Shown one piece after another: positions 1 to 6,560 of a stretch of DNA of 6,560 nt. This DNA is from Acetobacteraceae bacterium (GTDB lineage: Bacteria; Pseudomonadota; Alphaproteobacteria; Acetobacterales; Acetobacteraceae). Under the pieces are notes generated by a model that did not search any database, had not been told where the DNA came from, and saw only the letters and a list, made by a program, of their open reading frames with translations. The number at the start of each line of letters is the position of its first letter. Position 1 is the stretch's first letter. The stretch spans positions 1-6,560 of the forward strand of contig JACMOQ010000177.1 in assembly GCA_014377905.1 (NCBI GenBank), written 5' to 3'. Made by a program: the position numbers and the translations under genes.

Positions 1-1217
<1,217 letters not shown>

Positions 1218-1287
1218 GGCAGATTCCTTTGCAGCGGATCCCGGTCGGCCCGAAGCACCGTCCGCATCCCTATTGTTTGATACCCCG

Positions 1288-1316
1288 GATGTATTCACCG
1301 ACCGGCCCCGGGGCAA
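1288..1316 (-). promoter_or_regulatory. Possible dnaK promoter in the grpE-dnaK gap
   Basis: On the minus strand a TTGCCC box (1316-1311) and a TACATC box (1293-1288) are separated by exactly 17 bases, in front of a roughly 60-base leader to the dnaK ATG. Each box matches the sigma-70 consensus only in part. The CTTG at the -35 is also compatible with a heat-shock sigma factor, but the -10 is not a good RpoH match. No CIRCE-type inverted repeat (TTAGCACTC-N9-GAGTGCTAA) is present in the gap. A separate dnaK promoter in addition to read-through from grpE is plausible but unproven. Confidence 0.25.
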
Positions 1317-1352
1317 GGGCTGGCCGAAAAGTTTTTTTTCCTAATTTTCCGT

Positions 1353-1961
1353 TTACGCGGTGGTGTCGAGCGGCGGGGTGTTGCCGCCGGTCGCCGCCGG
1401 GGTCTTGGCCACCACCACCATCGCCGGCCGTAGCAAACGCCCGTTGAGCGTCCAGGCCTGAGTCCAGGCCTGGATCACCGTGCCGGGCGGGTGTGCATCG
1501 GTTTCCTGCTCGGCCATCGCCTGATGCAAATTGGGGTCGAAAACAGCGCCGGTCGGGTCTTCACGCTTCACCCCGTTGCGCTCCAGCAGATCGATGAAGC
1601 TGCGTTCAACGCCAGTAAAGCCATCGCGTACTCGTCCGACAATCGCCGGTTCATCGCTGGTCGCAGGCGGGATCGCGTCCAGCCCACGCCGCAGGTTCTC
1701 CGCCGCTTCGGCGACATCACGGGCGAATTTTTGCGTCGCGAACTGTCGCGCATCATCGGCATCGCGCTTGGCGCGGGTGCGAACATTGGCGGTTTCCGCC
1801 TCGGCCCGCATCCAGCGTTCCTTCATGTCGGCGACTTCCCCCTCAAGCTCGGCAATGCGGTCAGTGGCGGCCTGCATGATGAATTCGGACCCATGCAGGG
1901 TCACCGGTTCAGCGGCGGTGGTGTTTTCGGCTTGGGTTTCGGGTTGCATGTTCTCATCCAT
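1353..1961 (-). CDS. grpE: Nucleotide exchange factor GrpE
   Basis: Homodimeric cytosolic co-chaperone that opens the DnaK nucleotide-binding cleft to release ADP. From the ATG at 1961 the product is 202 residues, normal for the family. A charged, poorly ordered N-terminus (1-25) leads into the long dimerising coiled coil (about 28-98, rich in Ala, Glu, Arg). The compact beta domain that contacts DnaK follows: GVERSFIDLLERNGV at about 117-131, DPNLHQAM at 142-149, and the C-terminal LNGRLLRPAMVVVAK at 172-186. A longer form with a GTG start at 1976 is possible (207 residues). I prefer the ATG because a promoter-like sequence would place the transcript start at about 1974. Neither start has a clear Shine-Dalgarno sequence. 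dnaK follows on the same strand. hrcA, a frequent upstream neighbour of grpE in alphaproteobacteria, is not here; the gene before it is an unrelated hydrolase. The family call is firm and the start is less so. Confidence 0.95.
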   Translation of the reverse strand: MDENMQPETQAENTTAAEPVTLHGSEFIMQAATDRIAELEGEVADMKERWMRAEAETANVRTRAKRDADDARQFATQKFARDVAEAAENLRRGLDAIPPATSDEPAIVGRVRDGFTGVERSFIDLLERNGVKREDPTGAVFDPNLHQAMAEQETDAHPPGTVIQAWTQAWTLNGRLLRPAMVVVAKTPAATGGNTPPLDTTA

Positions 1962-1980
1962 GATCGGCAAGGGCACCGAT

Positions 1981-2010
1981 TAACTAAGGGCGCCGGCCGT
2001 TGCAAACAAG
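1981..2010 (-). promoter_or_regulatory. Candidate grpE promoter, possibly heat-shock type
   Basis: On the minus strand CTTGTTT (2010-2004) is followed, after 17 bases counted from TTGTTT, by TAGTTA (1986-1981). The bases just before the -10 read CCCT, so the downstream element CCCTTAGTTA also resembles the C-rich -10 of RpoH promoters, and CTTG is the RpoH -35 core. Transcription would begin at about 1974, just upstream of the grpE ATG at 1961 and inside the alternative GTG-started reading frame. The location between the hydrolase stop and grpE suits a promoter for the grpE-dnaK unit, but the match is by eye only. Confidence 0.35.
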
Positions 2011-2045
2011 CCGGAGTTCCCGAATTCCACCCATGCCGCGCCGAA

Positions 2046-2825
2046 TTACCCGAGCCGCCCGATCGCTGCCATTACCGCCGGGGTTTGTTCCACAATCACC
2101 ATGTGCCCGGCCTCTGGCACGCTCACCAGTTCCGAACCCTTGATCGCCGCCTTGAAAGCCTGTGCGTAAGGTGCGGGGAACATCCGATCACTATCGCCCC
2201 AGACCAGAACGGTCCTGGCCTTGATGCGATGAATGCGATCCTTCAGCCCGCGTTCCGGGATTGGGAACAGCAGCTTGCCGGCCATGCCAAGTTGCCGCGC
2301 ATTCCGCACCAGGAACGGGATGAGGAATTTTGGATCGCTCATGCTGACATTGGACGTCATCAGCGCGGTCCCGGCGGCCACGTCATGGAACAGGTATTCT
2401 GGAAGCTCACGCGGCAGCAGGCTGAACATGTCCGGCACCGGATAGGTATCGATCCAAAGCCCGGCCGCGGCAATCAGGCACAGACGGTCGACGTCGTTCG
2501 GCGCCACCGCCGCCATTTCGGCCGCCACCATCCCGCCGAGCGAATGCCCGACCAGGATCGGCTTGGACACGCCCAGCGCATCGAGCACGTCGAAGGTATG
2601 CAACGTCACGTCGAGCATGTCGCGGATCTCAGGATTGTCCTCGGATTCGCCATATCCTGGCAGGAACGGTGCACGGACATGGTATTTGGTTGCCAGCGCT
2701 TTTAAGAACGGGCTGTCGGCGGTAACGCCACCCGTGCCGTGCAGAAAGACCAGATCGGGGCCAGTGCCGCCTTCAAGGTATTCAACCATCCCTTTCGGGG
2801 TTTGAACCGTTTTGTTCTCGATCAT
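2046..2825 (-). CDS. Alpha/beta-fold hydrolase, coupled to the monooxygenase
   Basis: Soluble serine hydrolase of the alpha/beta fold, 259 residues, a normal length. The oxyanion-hole motif is FLHGTGG at 27-33. The nucleophile elbow is GHSLGG at 93-98 with Ser95. The acid is in WGDSDRMFP (209-217), probably Asp213, and the catalytic His241 is in PEAGHM. Residues of about 125-190 form the variable cap that sets substrate choice. There is no signal peptide. The ATG at 2825 overlaps the TGA of the upstream monooxygenase as ATGA, which decides the start: the frame stays open 33 codons further upstream, but that stretch lies antisense-like within the neighbour's C-terminal coding region and does not look like hydrolase. 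Members of this family include esterases, lactonases, C-C bond hydrolases and epoxide hydrolases. The sequence alone does not say which, but the overlap suggests it acts on the monooxygenase product. Confidence 0.95.
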   Translation of the reverse strand: MIENKTVQTPKGMVEYLEGGTGPDLVFLHGTGGVTADSPFLKALATKYHVRAPFLPGYGESEDNPEIRDMLDVTLHTFDVLDALGVSKPILVGHSLGGMVAAEMAAVAPNDVDRLCLIAAAGLWIDTYPVPDMFSLLPRELPEYLFHDVAAGTALMTSNVSMSDPKFLIPFLVRNARQLGMAGKLLFPIPERGLKDRIHRIKARTVLVWGDSDRMFPAPYAQAFKAAIKGSELVSVPEAGHMVIVEQTPAVMAAIGRLG

Positions 2826-4102
2826 TTCGCGGGCACCATCTGCGGCTGGGTAGCGCTTGTAAGAGCTGGGGCAAAGTCGGGGCCCAAAGGCGCGGGCTGC
2901 GCGCGCTCGGCCAGCGGGCTGCACCAGAAGCGGTTATCGTCGTCGTAATCCGGCCACATGTTGCGCAGATGCGGCATGACTTTCTCCGCGAACAGCTTGG
3001 TCGAATACATGCACAAATCCTTGGGCATGTTGCCGACATGCAGCAGCAGGAAGATGTTGCCGACATTGAGGCCCTTGATCAGGTCTTCGAACCGCTGTCG
3101 CACGGTTTCCGGGCTGCCGGCGATGATGTAACCACCGTCAACGAGGTCCTTCCAGGTCAGCTTGGGATATTCCGGGCGGCCATACTGGTTCAGCGCACCG
3201 GACTGGATGGTTTTGACCGTCCGGTAGCCTGGCGCATCGGCAAAGCCCGCAAACACATGCAGGCAGCGATTATAGAAGTAGAACGCGTGCTCGGAATAAA
3301 GCCGCTCGGCTTCCGCATCGGTTTCGGCCACGAACACGGTTTGCGCGAAACCGGCCCGATACGGTGAGGTATCCGGCGCATTGCGCTTCACCACCTGGTC
3401 CCAATACCCCGCCAGAAGCGCCTTGGCGCGTAAATAGCCGCTGAAGCTAAGGTAGGAATACGAGTACGTGTTGTCGATGCAGAAATCATAGGTTTCGACC
3501 GAGCCGCCACCAGGAATATGGATCGGCGGATGCGGCTTTTGCAGCGATTTTGGCCAGATGTTCACATGTCTCAGCTTGTTGTAGCGGCCGTTAAAGGCGA
3601 AAGGTTTGTCCTCGGTCCAGGCCCGAATGATCATGTCATGCGCTTCGGCGTATTTTTCCCGGGTCAATGCGGGGATCTGCCCGTAGCAGAAATTGGTGTC
3701 CATGGATGTTCCGACCGGGAAGCCCGCGACCAGCCGCCCGCCCGACATTACGTCGAGCATGGCGAATTCTTCGGCGACCCGGATCGGGGGATTGTAAAGC
3801 GCGATCGAATTACCCAGCACCACCACCGCGGCCTTCGAGGTGCGACGGGTAAGGGCTGCCGCCATGATGTTCGGCGATGGCATCAGACCATAGCCATTCT
3901 GGTGATGTTCGTTGATGCCAACACCATCAAAGCCAAGTGTATCGGCGTATTCGAGCAGATCGAGATAGTCGTTATAAACTACGTGCCCGCGCACCGGATC
4001 ATACAAATTGCTGTCGATATCGACCCAGACCGACCTGTTTTTTTCGCGGAAATCATCCGGCAGATAAGGCCACGGCATCAGATTGAACCAGGTGAACTTC
4101 AT
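2822..4102 (-). CDS. LLM-class flavin-dependent monooxygenase (luciferase-like)
   Basis: A 426-residue TIM-barrel oxidoreductase of the bacterial luciferase family. Such enzymes use reduced FMN or F420 and often O2 to oxygenate small organic molecules. Supporting features are the N-terminal strand MKFTWFNLMP, the family motif GFDGVGINEHH at 58-67, and the segment from NPPIRVAEEFAMLD through MSGGRLVAGFPVG at 104-131, a hallmark of the family. The pattern FNGRYNKL (170-177) with PHPPIHIPGGG (190-200) and the late SPETVRQRFEDLI helix are also typical. Residues after about 385 are a Pro/Ala-rich tail of about 40 residues with no motif I recognise. The ATG at 4102 has a strong GGAGG site six bases upstream. 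The gene ends in the ATGA overlap with the hydrolase, so the two are translationally coupled. No flavin reductase is encoded nearby, so reduced flavin would have to come from elsewhere. The substrate is unknown, and FMN versus F420 use cannot be settled by eye. Confidence 0.94.
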   Translation of the reverse strand: MKFTWFNLMPWPYLPDDFREKNRSVWVDIDSNLYDPVRGHVVYNDYLDLLEYADTLGFDGVGINEHHQNGYGLMPSPNIMAAALTRRTSKAAVVVLGNSIALYNPPIRVAEEFAMLDVMSGGRLVAGFPVGTSMDTNFCYGQIPALTREKYAEAHDMIIRAWTEDKPFAFNGRYNKLRHVNIWPKSLQKPHPPIHIPGGGSVETYDFCIDNTYSYSYLSFSGYLRAKALLAGYWDQVVKRNAPDTSPYRAGFAQTVFVAETDAEAERLYSEHAFYFYNRCLHVFAGFADAPGYRTVKTIQSGALNQYGRPEYPKLTWKDLVDGGYIIAGSPETVRQRFEDLIKGLNVGNIFLLLHVGNMPKDLCMYSTKLFAEKVMPHLRNMWPDYDDDNRFWCSPLAERAQPAPLGPDFAPALTSATQPQMVPAK

Positions 4103-4177
4103 TGTTTCCTCCGGCGTTTACGTTGCCTGAAACGCTAAACCGCCCTGCGGCATCATGCAAACGGTATGGGGACCGGC

Positions 4178-4207
4178 TTGACTTTTGTCCCCAGCCAGTG
4201 CCATCGC
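4178..4207 (+). promoter_or_regulatory. Possible ogt-qor promoter
   Basis: TTGACT at 4178-4183 matches the sigma-70 -35 box at five of six bases. At 17-18 bases downstream only a poor -10 (CATCGC, 4202-4207) is present. If real, transcription would begin at about 4213, downstream of the ATG at 4166, which would exclude that ATG and favour the TTG start at 4241 for ogt. The region 4103-4240 must also hold the promoter of the divergent monooxygenase gene, for which I see only a weak TTGCAT (4160-4155) with TAGCGT (4137-4132) on the minus strand. Confidence 0.22.
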
Positions 4208-4225
4208 TTCGCCACATTTAGTGCC

Positions 4226-4230
4226 AGGAG
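4226..4230 (+). promoter_or_regulatory. Shine-Dalgarno AGGAG supporting the TTG start of ogt
   Basis: AGGAG lies ten bases before the TTG at 4241, slightly long but workable spacing. The only upstream in-frame ATG, at 4166, has no purine-rich site in front of it. This site therefore helps decide the start of ogt. Confidence 0.5.
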
Positions 4231-4240
4231 TGCCGCAAGC

Positions 4241-4705
4241 TTGCCGCAGATTTCGCTGCACACGCCGGTCGGCGACATCACCGTGTCCGAGGAGGACGGG
4301 GCGATCGTCGCATTGGACTGGGGCTGGGGCCGCGATCAGGCCGAAACGCCGCTGCTTCTGCGGGCGCGAGACCAGCTGCATGACTTTTTCGACGGCAAGC
4401 GGATGGATTTCGATCTCAAACTCGCCCCAGTCGGCACCGACTATCAACGCAGGGTCTGGGCCGCGTTGTGCGATATCCCAGCCGGTGCCACACGTACTTA
4501 TATCGACATCGCCCGTGTGGCTGGTGGATCGGCCCGATCCGTTGGTGGCGCCAATGGCCGCAACCCGATCCCGATCTTAATCCCGTGCCACCGCGTCGTC
4601 GCCACCACTGGCATTGGCGGCTACTCCGGCGGCGATGGCCTGCCGACCAAGCTTATTCTGCTCGACCTCGAAGCCCGCCTTGCTGGCTCCACGCTTCCCT
4701 TCTGA
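4241..4705 (+). CDS. ogt: Methylated-DNA--protein-cysteine S-methyltransferase
   Basis: Suicidal DNA repair protein that transfers alkyl groups from O6-alkylguanine or O4-alkylthymine to its own cysteine. From the TTG at 4241 it has 154 residues, typical of a single-domain Ogt without the Ada regulatory part. The N-terminal ribonuclease-H-like half begins MPQISLHTPVGDITVSEEDG. The C-terminal half holds the DNA-binding helix-turn-helix, including TYIDIARVAGGSARSVGGA at about 86-104. The active site is PCHRV with Cys116. Arg99 sits 17 residues before the cysteine, the spacing of the human MGMT arginine finger (Arg128/Cys145). An ATG at 4166 would add 25 residues unlike the family and lacks a ribosome site, so the TTG start is preferred. 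The gene is divergent from the monooxygenase and 25 bases upstream of the quinone oxidoreductase, with which it is probably co-transcribed. The identity is firm and the start is moderately sure. Confidence 0.95.
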   Translation: MPQISLHTPVGDITVSEEDGAIVALDWGWGRDQAETPLLLRARDQLHDFFDGKRMDFDLKLAPVGTDYQRRVWAALCDIPAGATRTYIDIARVAGGSARSVGGANGRNPIPILIPCHRVVATTGIGGYSGGDGLPTKLILLDLEARLAGSTLPF

Positions 4706-4730
4706 CCCTTTTCACGAGACGGACCAACCC

Positions 4731-5702
4731 ATGACCAAAGCCATCCGAATTCACGCCACTGGCGGCCCCGAAGTGATGCGCTGGGAAGATGTGCCGACGC
4801 CTGATCCGGCACCGGGGGAGGCATTGATCCGCCACGGCGCGGTCGGGCTGAACTATATCGACGTCTATTTCCGCACTGGCCTTTACAAAACCGCGTTGCC
4901 GGCAACCCTCGGGATGGAAGCCGCGGGCACCGTGTTGGCGATCGGTGCGGGTGTGACCGAGGTCGCGGTGGGTGACCGGGTCGCCTATGCCGGCGGCGCA
5001 ATCGGCGCCTATGCCACTGAGCGCTGTATTGCCGCCGACAAGTTGGTGAAGCTCCCTGCCAGTATAGATTTCGCCACCGGGGCGGCGATGATGTTGCAAG
5101 GCATGACCGCGCAGTATCTGCTGCGTCGCACCCACAAGGTGGTCCCGGGCGAGACCATCGTGATCCACGCCGCCGCCGGTGGGGTTGGGCTGATCATGTG
5201 CCAGTGGGCGAAACATTTGGGCGCGACCGTCATCGGGGTCGTTTCAACCGCGGAGAAAGCCGAACTCGCCCGCGCCCACGGCGCCCATCACGTGCTGATC
5301 GGCCACGGCAATCTGCCCGCCGAGGTCAAGCGCATCACTGGCGGCGCCATGGTGCCAGTGGTTTACGACAGCGTAGGCCGCGACAGCTTCATGACCAGCA
5401 TCGACAGCCTGGCACCGCTGGGCTTGATGGTAAGCTTCGGCAACGCATCCGGCTCGGTGCCCCCAGTCGATATTAGCATGCTGTCGGCCAAGGGCAGCCT
5501 GTTCCTCACCCGTCCGACACTCGCCAGCTACACCTCGCAACGCCGCGACCTGCTGGCAACAACGCAGGATTTGTTCGACGTGGTTGCATCCGGGGTCGTA
5601 AAAATCATGGTGAACCAGAGCTTCCCGCTCGCCGACGCCGCCAAAGCCCACATTGCCCTCGAAGCCCGCCAGACCACCGGCAGCACCGTGCTGATCCCGT
5701 AA
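4731..5702 (+). CDS. NAD(P)H:quinone oxidoreductase, zinc-free MDR family
   Basis: Cytosolic medium-chain dehydrogenase/reductase of the quinone oxidoreductase (QorA, zeta-crystallin-like) type, using NADPH to reduce quinones or related alpha,beta-unsaturated carbonyls. It has 323 residues, the usual length. The N-terminal GroES-like domain opens with KAIRIHATGGPEVMRWED and carries GLNYIDVYFRTGLY at 39-52 and GMEAAGTV at 61-68. The Rossmann domain has the nucleotide loop HAAAGGVG (146-153). The catalytic and structural zinc ligands of alcohol dehydrogenases are absent, as expected for this branch. The ATG at 4731 is chosen because the family N-terminus begins there; 39 upstream in-frame codons overlap ogt. 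The ribosome site is weak (GAGACGGA region). It follows ogt by 25 bases, suggesting one transcript. E. coli QorA is the closest family model I know, but orthology is not tested, so no symbol is given. Confidence 0.93.
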   Translation: MTKAIRIHATGGPEVMRWEDVPTPDPAPGEALIRHGAVGLNYIDVYFRTGLYKTALPATLGMEAAGTVLAIGAGVTEVAVGDRVAYAGGAIGAYATERCIAADKLVKLPASIDFATGAAMMLQGMTAQYLLRRTHKVVPGETIVIHAAAGGVGLIMCQWAKHLGATVIGVVSTAEKAELARAHGAHHVLIGHGNLPAEVKRITGGAMVPVVYDSVGRDSFMTSIDSLAPLGLMVSFGNASGSVPPVDISMLSAKGSLFLTRPTLASYTSQRRDLLATTQDLFDVVASGVVKIMVNQSFPLADAAKAHIALEARQTTGSTVLIP

Positions 5703-5766
5703 ATCCCAAACCGGCCAAAATACGCCTTCCGGGTGTGCGACTTTGTTGCTAAGACCCGTGCCGCGC

Positions 5767-5841
<75 letters not shown>

Positions 5842-5984
5842 TTTGTTTTCAATGAGTTATCGCGCTTTTGGCGCCCCGAACTGCTTGCCCCTTCGACTGC
5901 TGACCGGACATTGACAGGACACCCCGTCTCGAACGCCGACGGTCAGCGTGGAACGAGCAGGGTGGTCCATATAGATCAATGCCC

Positions 5985-6069
5985 GAGCGGCTGCTGGTCC
6001 AGCCTGCTATCTGAGCCGCTCTCATCATCCGCTTGTCGCATGACAGGCGTGTGACGCCTCGTGGCGAGG
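5985..6069. repeat. Cluster of three small inverted repeats
   Basis: GAGCGGCT (5985-5992) and AGCCGCTC (6014-6021) form a perfect 8-base inverted repeat around a 21-base loop that itself contains GCTGGTCCAGC. Further on, AGGCGT-GTG-ACGCCT (6045-6059) is a perfect 6-pair hairpin, and CCTCG-TGG-CGAGG (6057-6069) is a perfect 5-pair hairpin that shares CCT with it, so the last two are mutually exclusive. No T-run follows, so this is not an ordinary intrinsic terminator. It could be structured RNA, a repetitive intergenic element, a protein-binding site or chance in GC-rich DNA. Confidence 0.45.
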
Positions 6070-6280
6070 TCGCCCCGCAAACCGCAATGTAGCGCGGTGA
6101 GTGTCCTGATTCGCGACATTGGTGGAAACGCTCTCTGGGCACTGCGCCACCCACTAAAGCCCCCGGGTCATAACAAAATTCGGAATTATCTGGACGCGCT
6201 CGTCACTCTCGCGTCAATTTTGCACTGACGTCGTAGCAATCAAATCGCTGACACGACACGAGCCGACAAGAATCATAGAA

Positions 6281-6287
6281 GAGGGAG
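6281..6287 (+). promoter_or_regulatory. Shine-Dalgarno GAGGGAG before a GTG start
   Basis: GAGGGAG ends six bases before the GTG at 6294. It is one of the strongest ribosome sites in the window and the main reason to place the start of the right-edge gene at this GTG. The next in-frame ATG, at 6306, would be too far from it (18 bases). Confidence 0.55.
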
Positions 6288-6293
6288 ACCACT

Positions 6294-6560
6294 GTGAACA
6301 CCCCGATGAGCCCATTCCTATCCGCACCCACCGCATGGGTGCCGCTGTGCGATCTCCTGCGGCTCGTGCACCAGCAGTTTGGCATTGGCGAAGGTGCAGC
6401 CGCAAACGAGCTTCGCCCCGCTTTGATGAGGGAGGAAATTCGAAACAAATATCAACCGACGGAGACCGAAATCAGGGAGCACCGGGATAGCCTCCTCGCG
6501 TCCAAGGTCGGCTTTATCGCGCTCCTCGACGATAAATTCGAACCGCCGGTGCGCGATTGG
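6294..6560 (+). CDS. Unrecognised protein, N-terminal 89 residues, cut by window edge
   Basis: The frame is open from a GTG at 6294 to the end of the window with no stop, giving 89 codons. I do not recognise the protein. Residues 14-50 begin AWVPLCDLLRLVHQQFGIG and continue to ALMREEIRNKY. This follows a pattern I associate with small helical, possibly winged-helix, N-terminal segments in alphaproteobacterial hypothetical proteins: a Trp followed by a leucine-rich helix, a short turn, then an alternating helix ending in an Ile-Arg pair. That is an inference and no family is claimed. Residues 55-80 are charged and probably helical. There is no signal peptide or membrane segment. A strong GAGGGAG site supports the start. 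The gene stands alone after 450 gene-poor bases downstream of a tRNA, in locally more A+T-rich sequence with more mixed codon use than its neighbours, which would suit acquired DNA. Confidence 0.6.
   Translation, partial: MNTPMSPFLSAPTAWVPLCDLLRLVHQQFGIGEGAAANELRPALMREEIRNKYQPTETEIREHRDSLLASKVGFIALLDDKFEPPVRDW

Larger units (their letters stand above)
5842..6293. other. Gene-poor stretch between tRNA-Thr and the right-edge gene
   Basis: About 450 bases without a convincing gene. A T-rich run (TTTGTTTT, 5842-5849) follows the tRNA directly. The middle (5985-6069) holds a series of small inverted repeats. From about 6165 to 6290 the sequence becomes noticeably richer in A and T than the flanking genes. 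The reading frames here are short and broken, and none shows a family motif. A 37-codon frame on the minus strand (5970 to 5857) has an ATG but no ribosome site. I see no second copy of the tRNA 3' end and no integrase remnant. Confidence 0.6.

Noticed and set aside
1303..1339. Hairpin CGGCC...GGCCG followed by a run of eight T on the plus strand, like an intrinsic terminator
   Set aside because: No plus-strand gene lies upstream. On the minus strand, where grpE and dnaK are read, the run is A and precedes the stem, so it cannot end the grpE transcript. It could at most stop antisense transcription through dnaK.
1491..2705. A 404-codon open frame on the plus strand across grpE and the hydrolase
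   Set aside because: It is antisense to two clearly recognisable genes on the minus strand, has no family motif and is rich in Arg, His and Gly as expected for a shadow frame in GC-rich DNA.
3518..4138. A 206-codon plus-strand frame opposite the monooxygenase
   Set aside because: It is fully antisense to the monooxygenase, which carries clear family motifs and a strong ribosome site.
4103..4240. A dedicated regulator binding site in the divergent region
   Set aside because: No clear symmetrical operator is visible and no regulator gene adjoins the region.
5727..5755. TTCCGG and TAAGAC with 17-base spacing as a tRNA promoter
   Set aside because: Only two or three of six bases match in each box, too weak to annotate.
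5915..6108. CAGGACAC (5915-5922) and its inverse GTGTCCTG (6101-6108) as ends of a small mobile element
   Set aside because: Eight bases of inverted match with no flanking target duplication and no transposase between them; chance is the simpler explanation.

Overview
The window looks like chromosomal DNA of a GC-rich alphaproteobacterium. Protein style, the order grpE then dnaK, and a tRNA-Thr with a genome-encoded CCA all fit this. The GrpE sequence reminds me of Acetobacteraceae, but that placement is an impression and not a search result.

Layout. From position 1 to 4102 all genes lie on the minus strand. Read in their own direction, these are a two-gene oxidative module (a luciferase-like flavin-dependent monooxygenase and an alpha/beta hydrolase joined by an ATGA stop/start overlap), then grpE, then the first two thirds of dnaK, which runs off the left edge. 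A short divergent control region (about 4103-4240) separates these from plus-strand genes: ogt (O6-alkylguanine-DNA alkyltransferase, probably starting at a TTG) and, 25 bases later, a zinc-free quinone oxidoreductase of the QorA type. A complete tRNA-Thr(CGT) gene follows at 5767-5841. Then comes about 450 bases with no convincing gene but several small inverted repeats, and finally the start of an unrecognised plus-strand gene that runs off the right edge.

How the genes work together. GrpE is the nucleotide exchange factor of DnaK, so those two form one chaperone machine and are probably co-transcribed. The monooxygenase and hydrolase overlap by four bases and are very likely translated together. 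The obvious hypothesis is that the first oxygenates a small organic substrate and the second hydrolyses the resulting ester, lactone or similar product; the substrate cannot be read from the sequence. Ogt repairs alkylated guanine and thymine in DNA, and the quinone oxidoreductase next to it handles electrophilic quinones, so that pair may be a small damage-response unit.

Novelty. Most of the window is ordinary housekeeping sequence. The places most worth a second look are the coupled monooxygenase/hydrolase pair and the change of character after the tRNA gene, where genomic islands often begin. No integrase, transposase, CRISPR array or phage gene is visible within the window.
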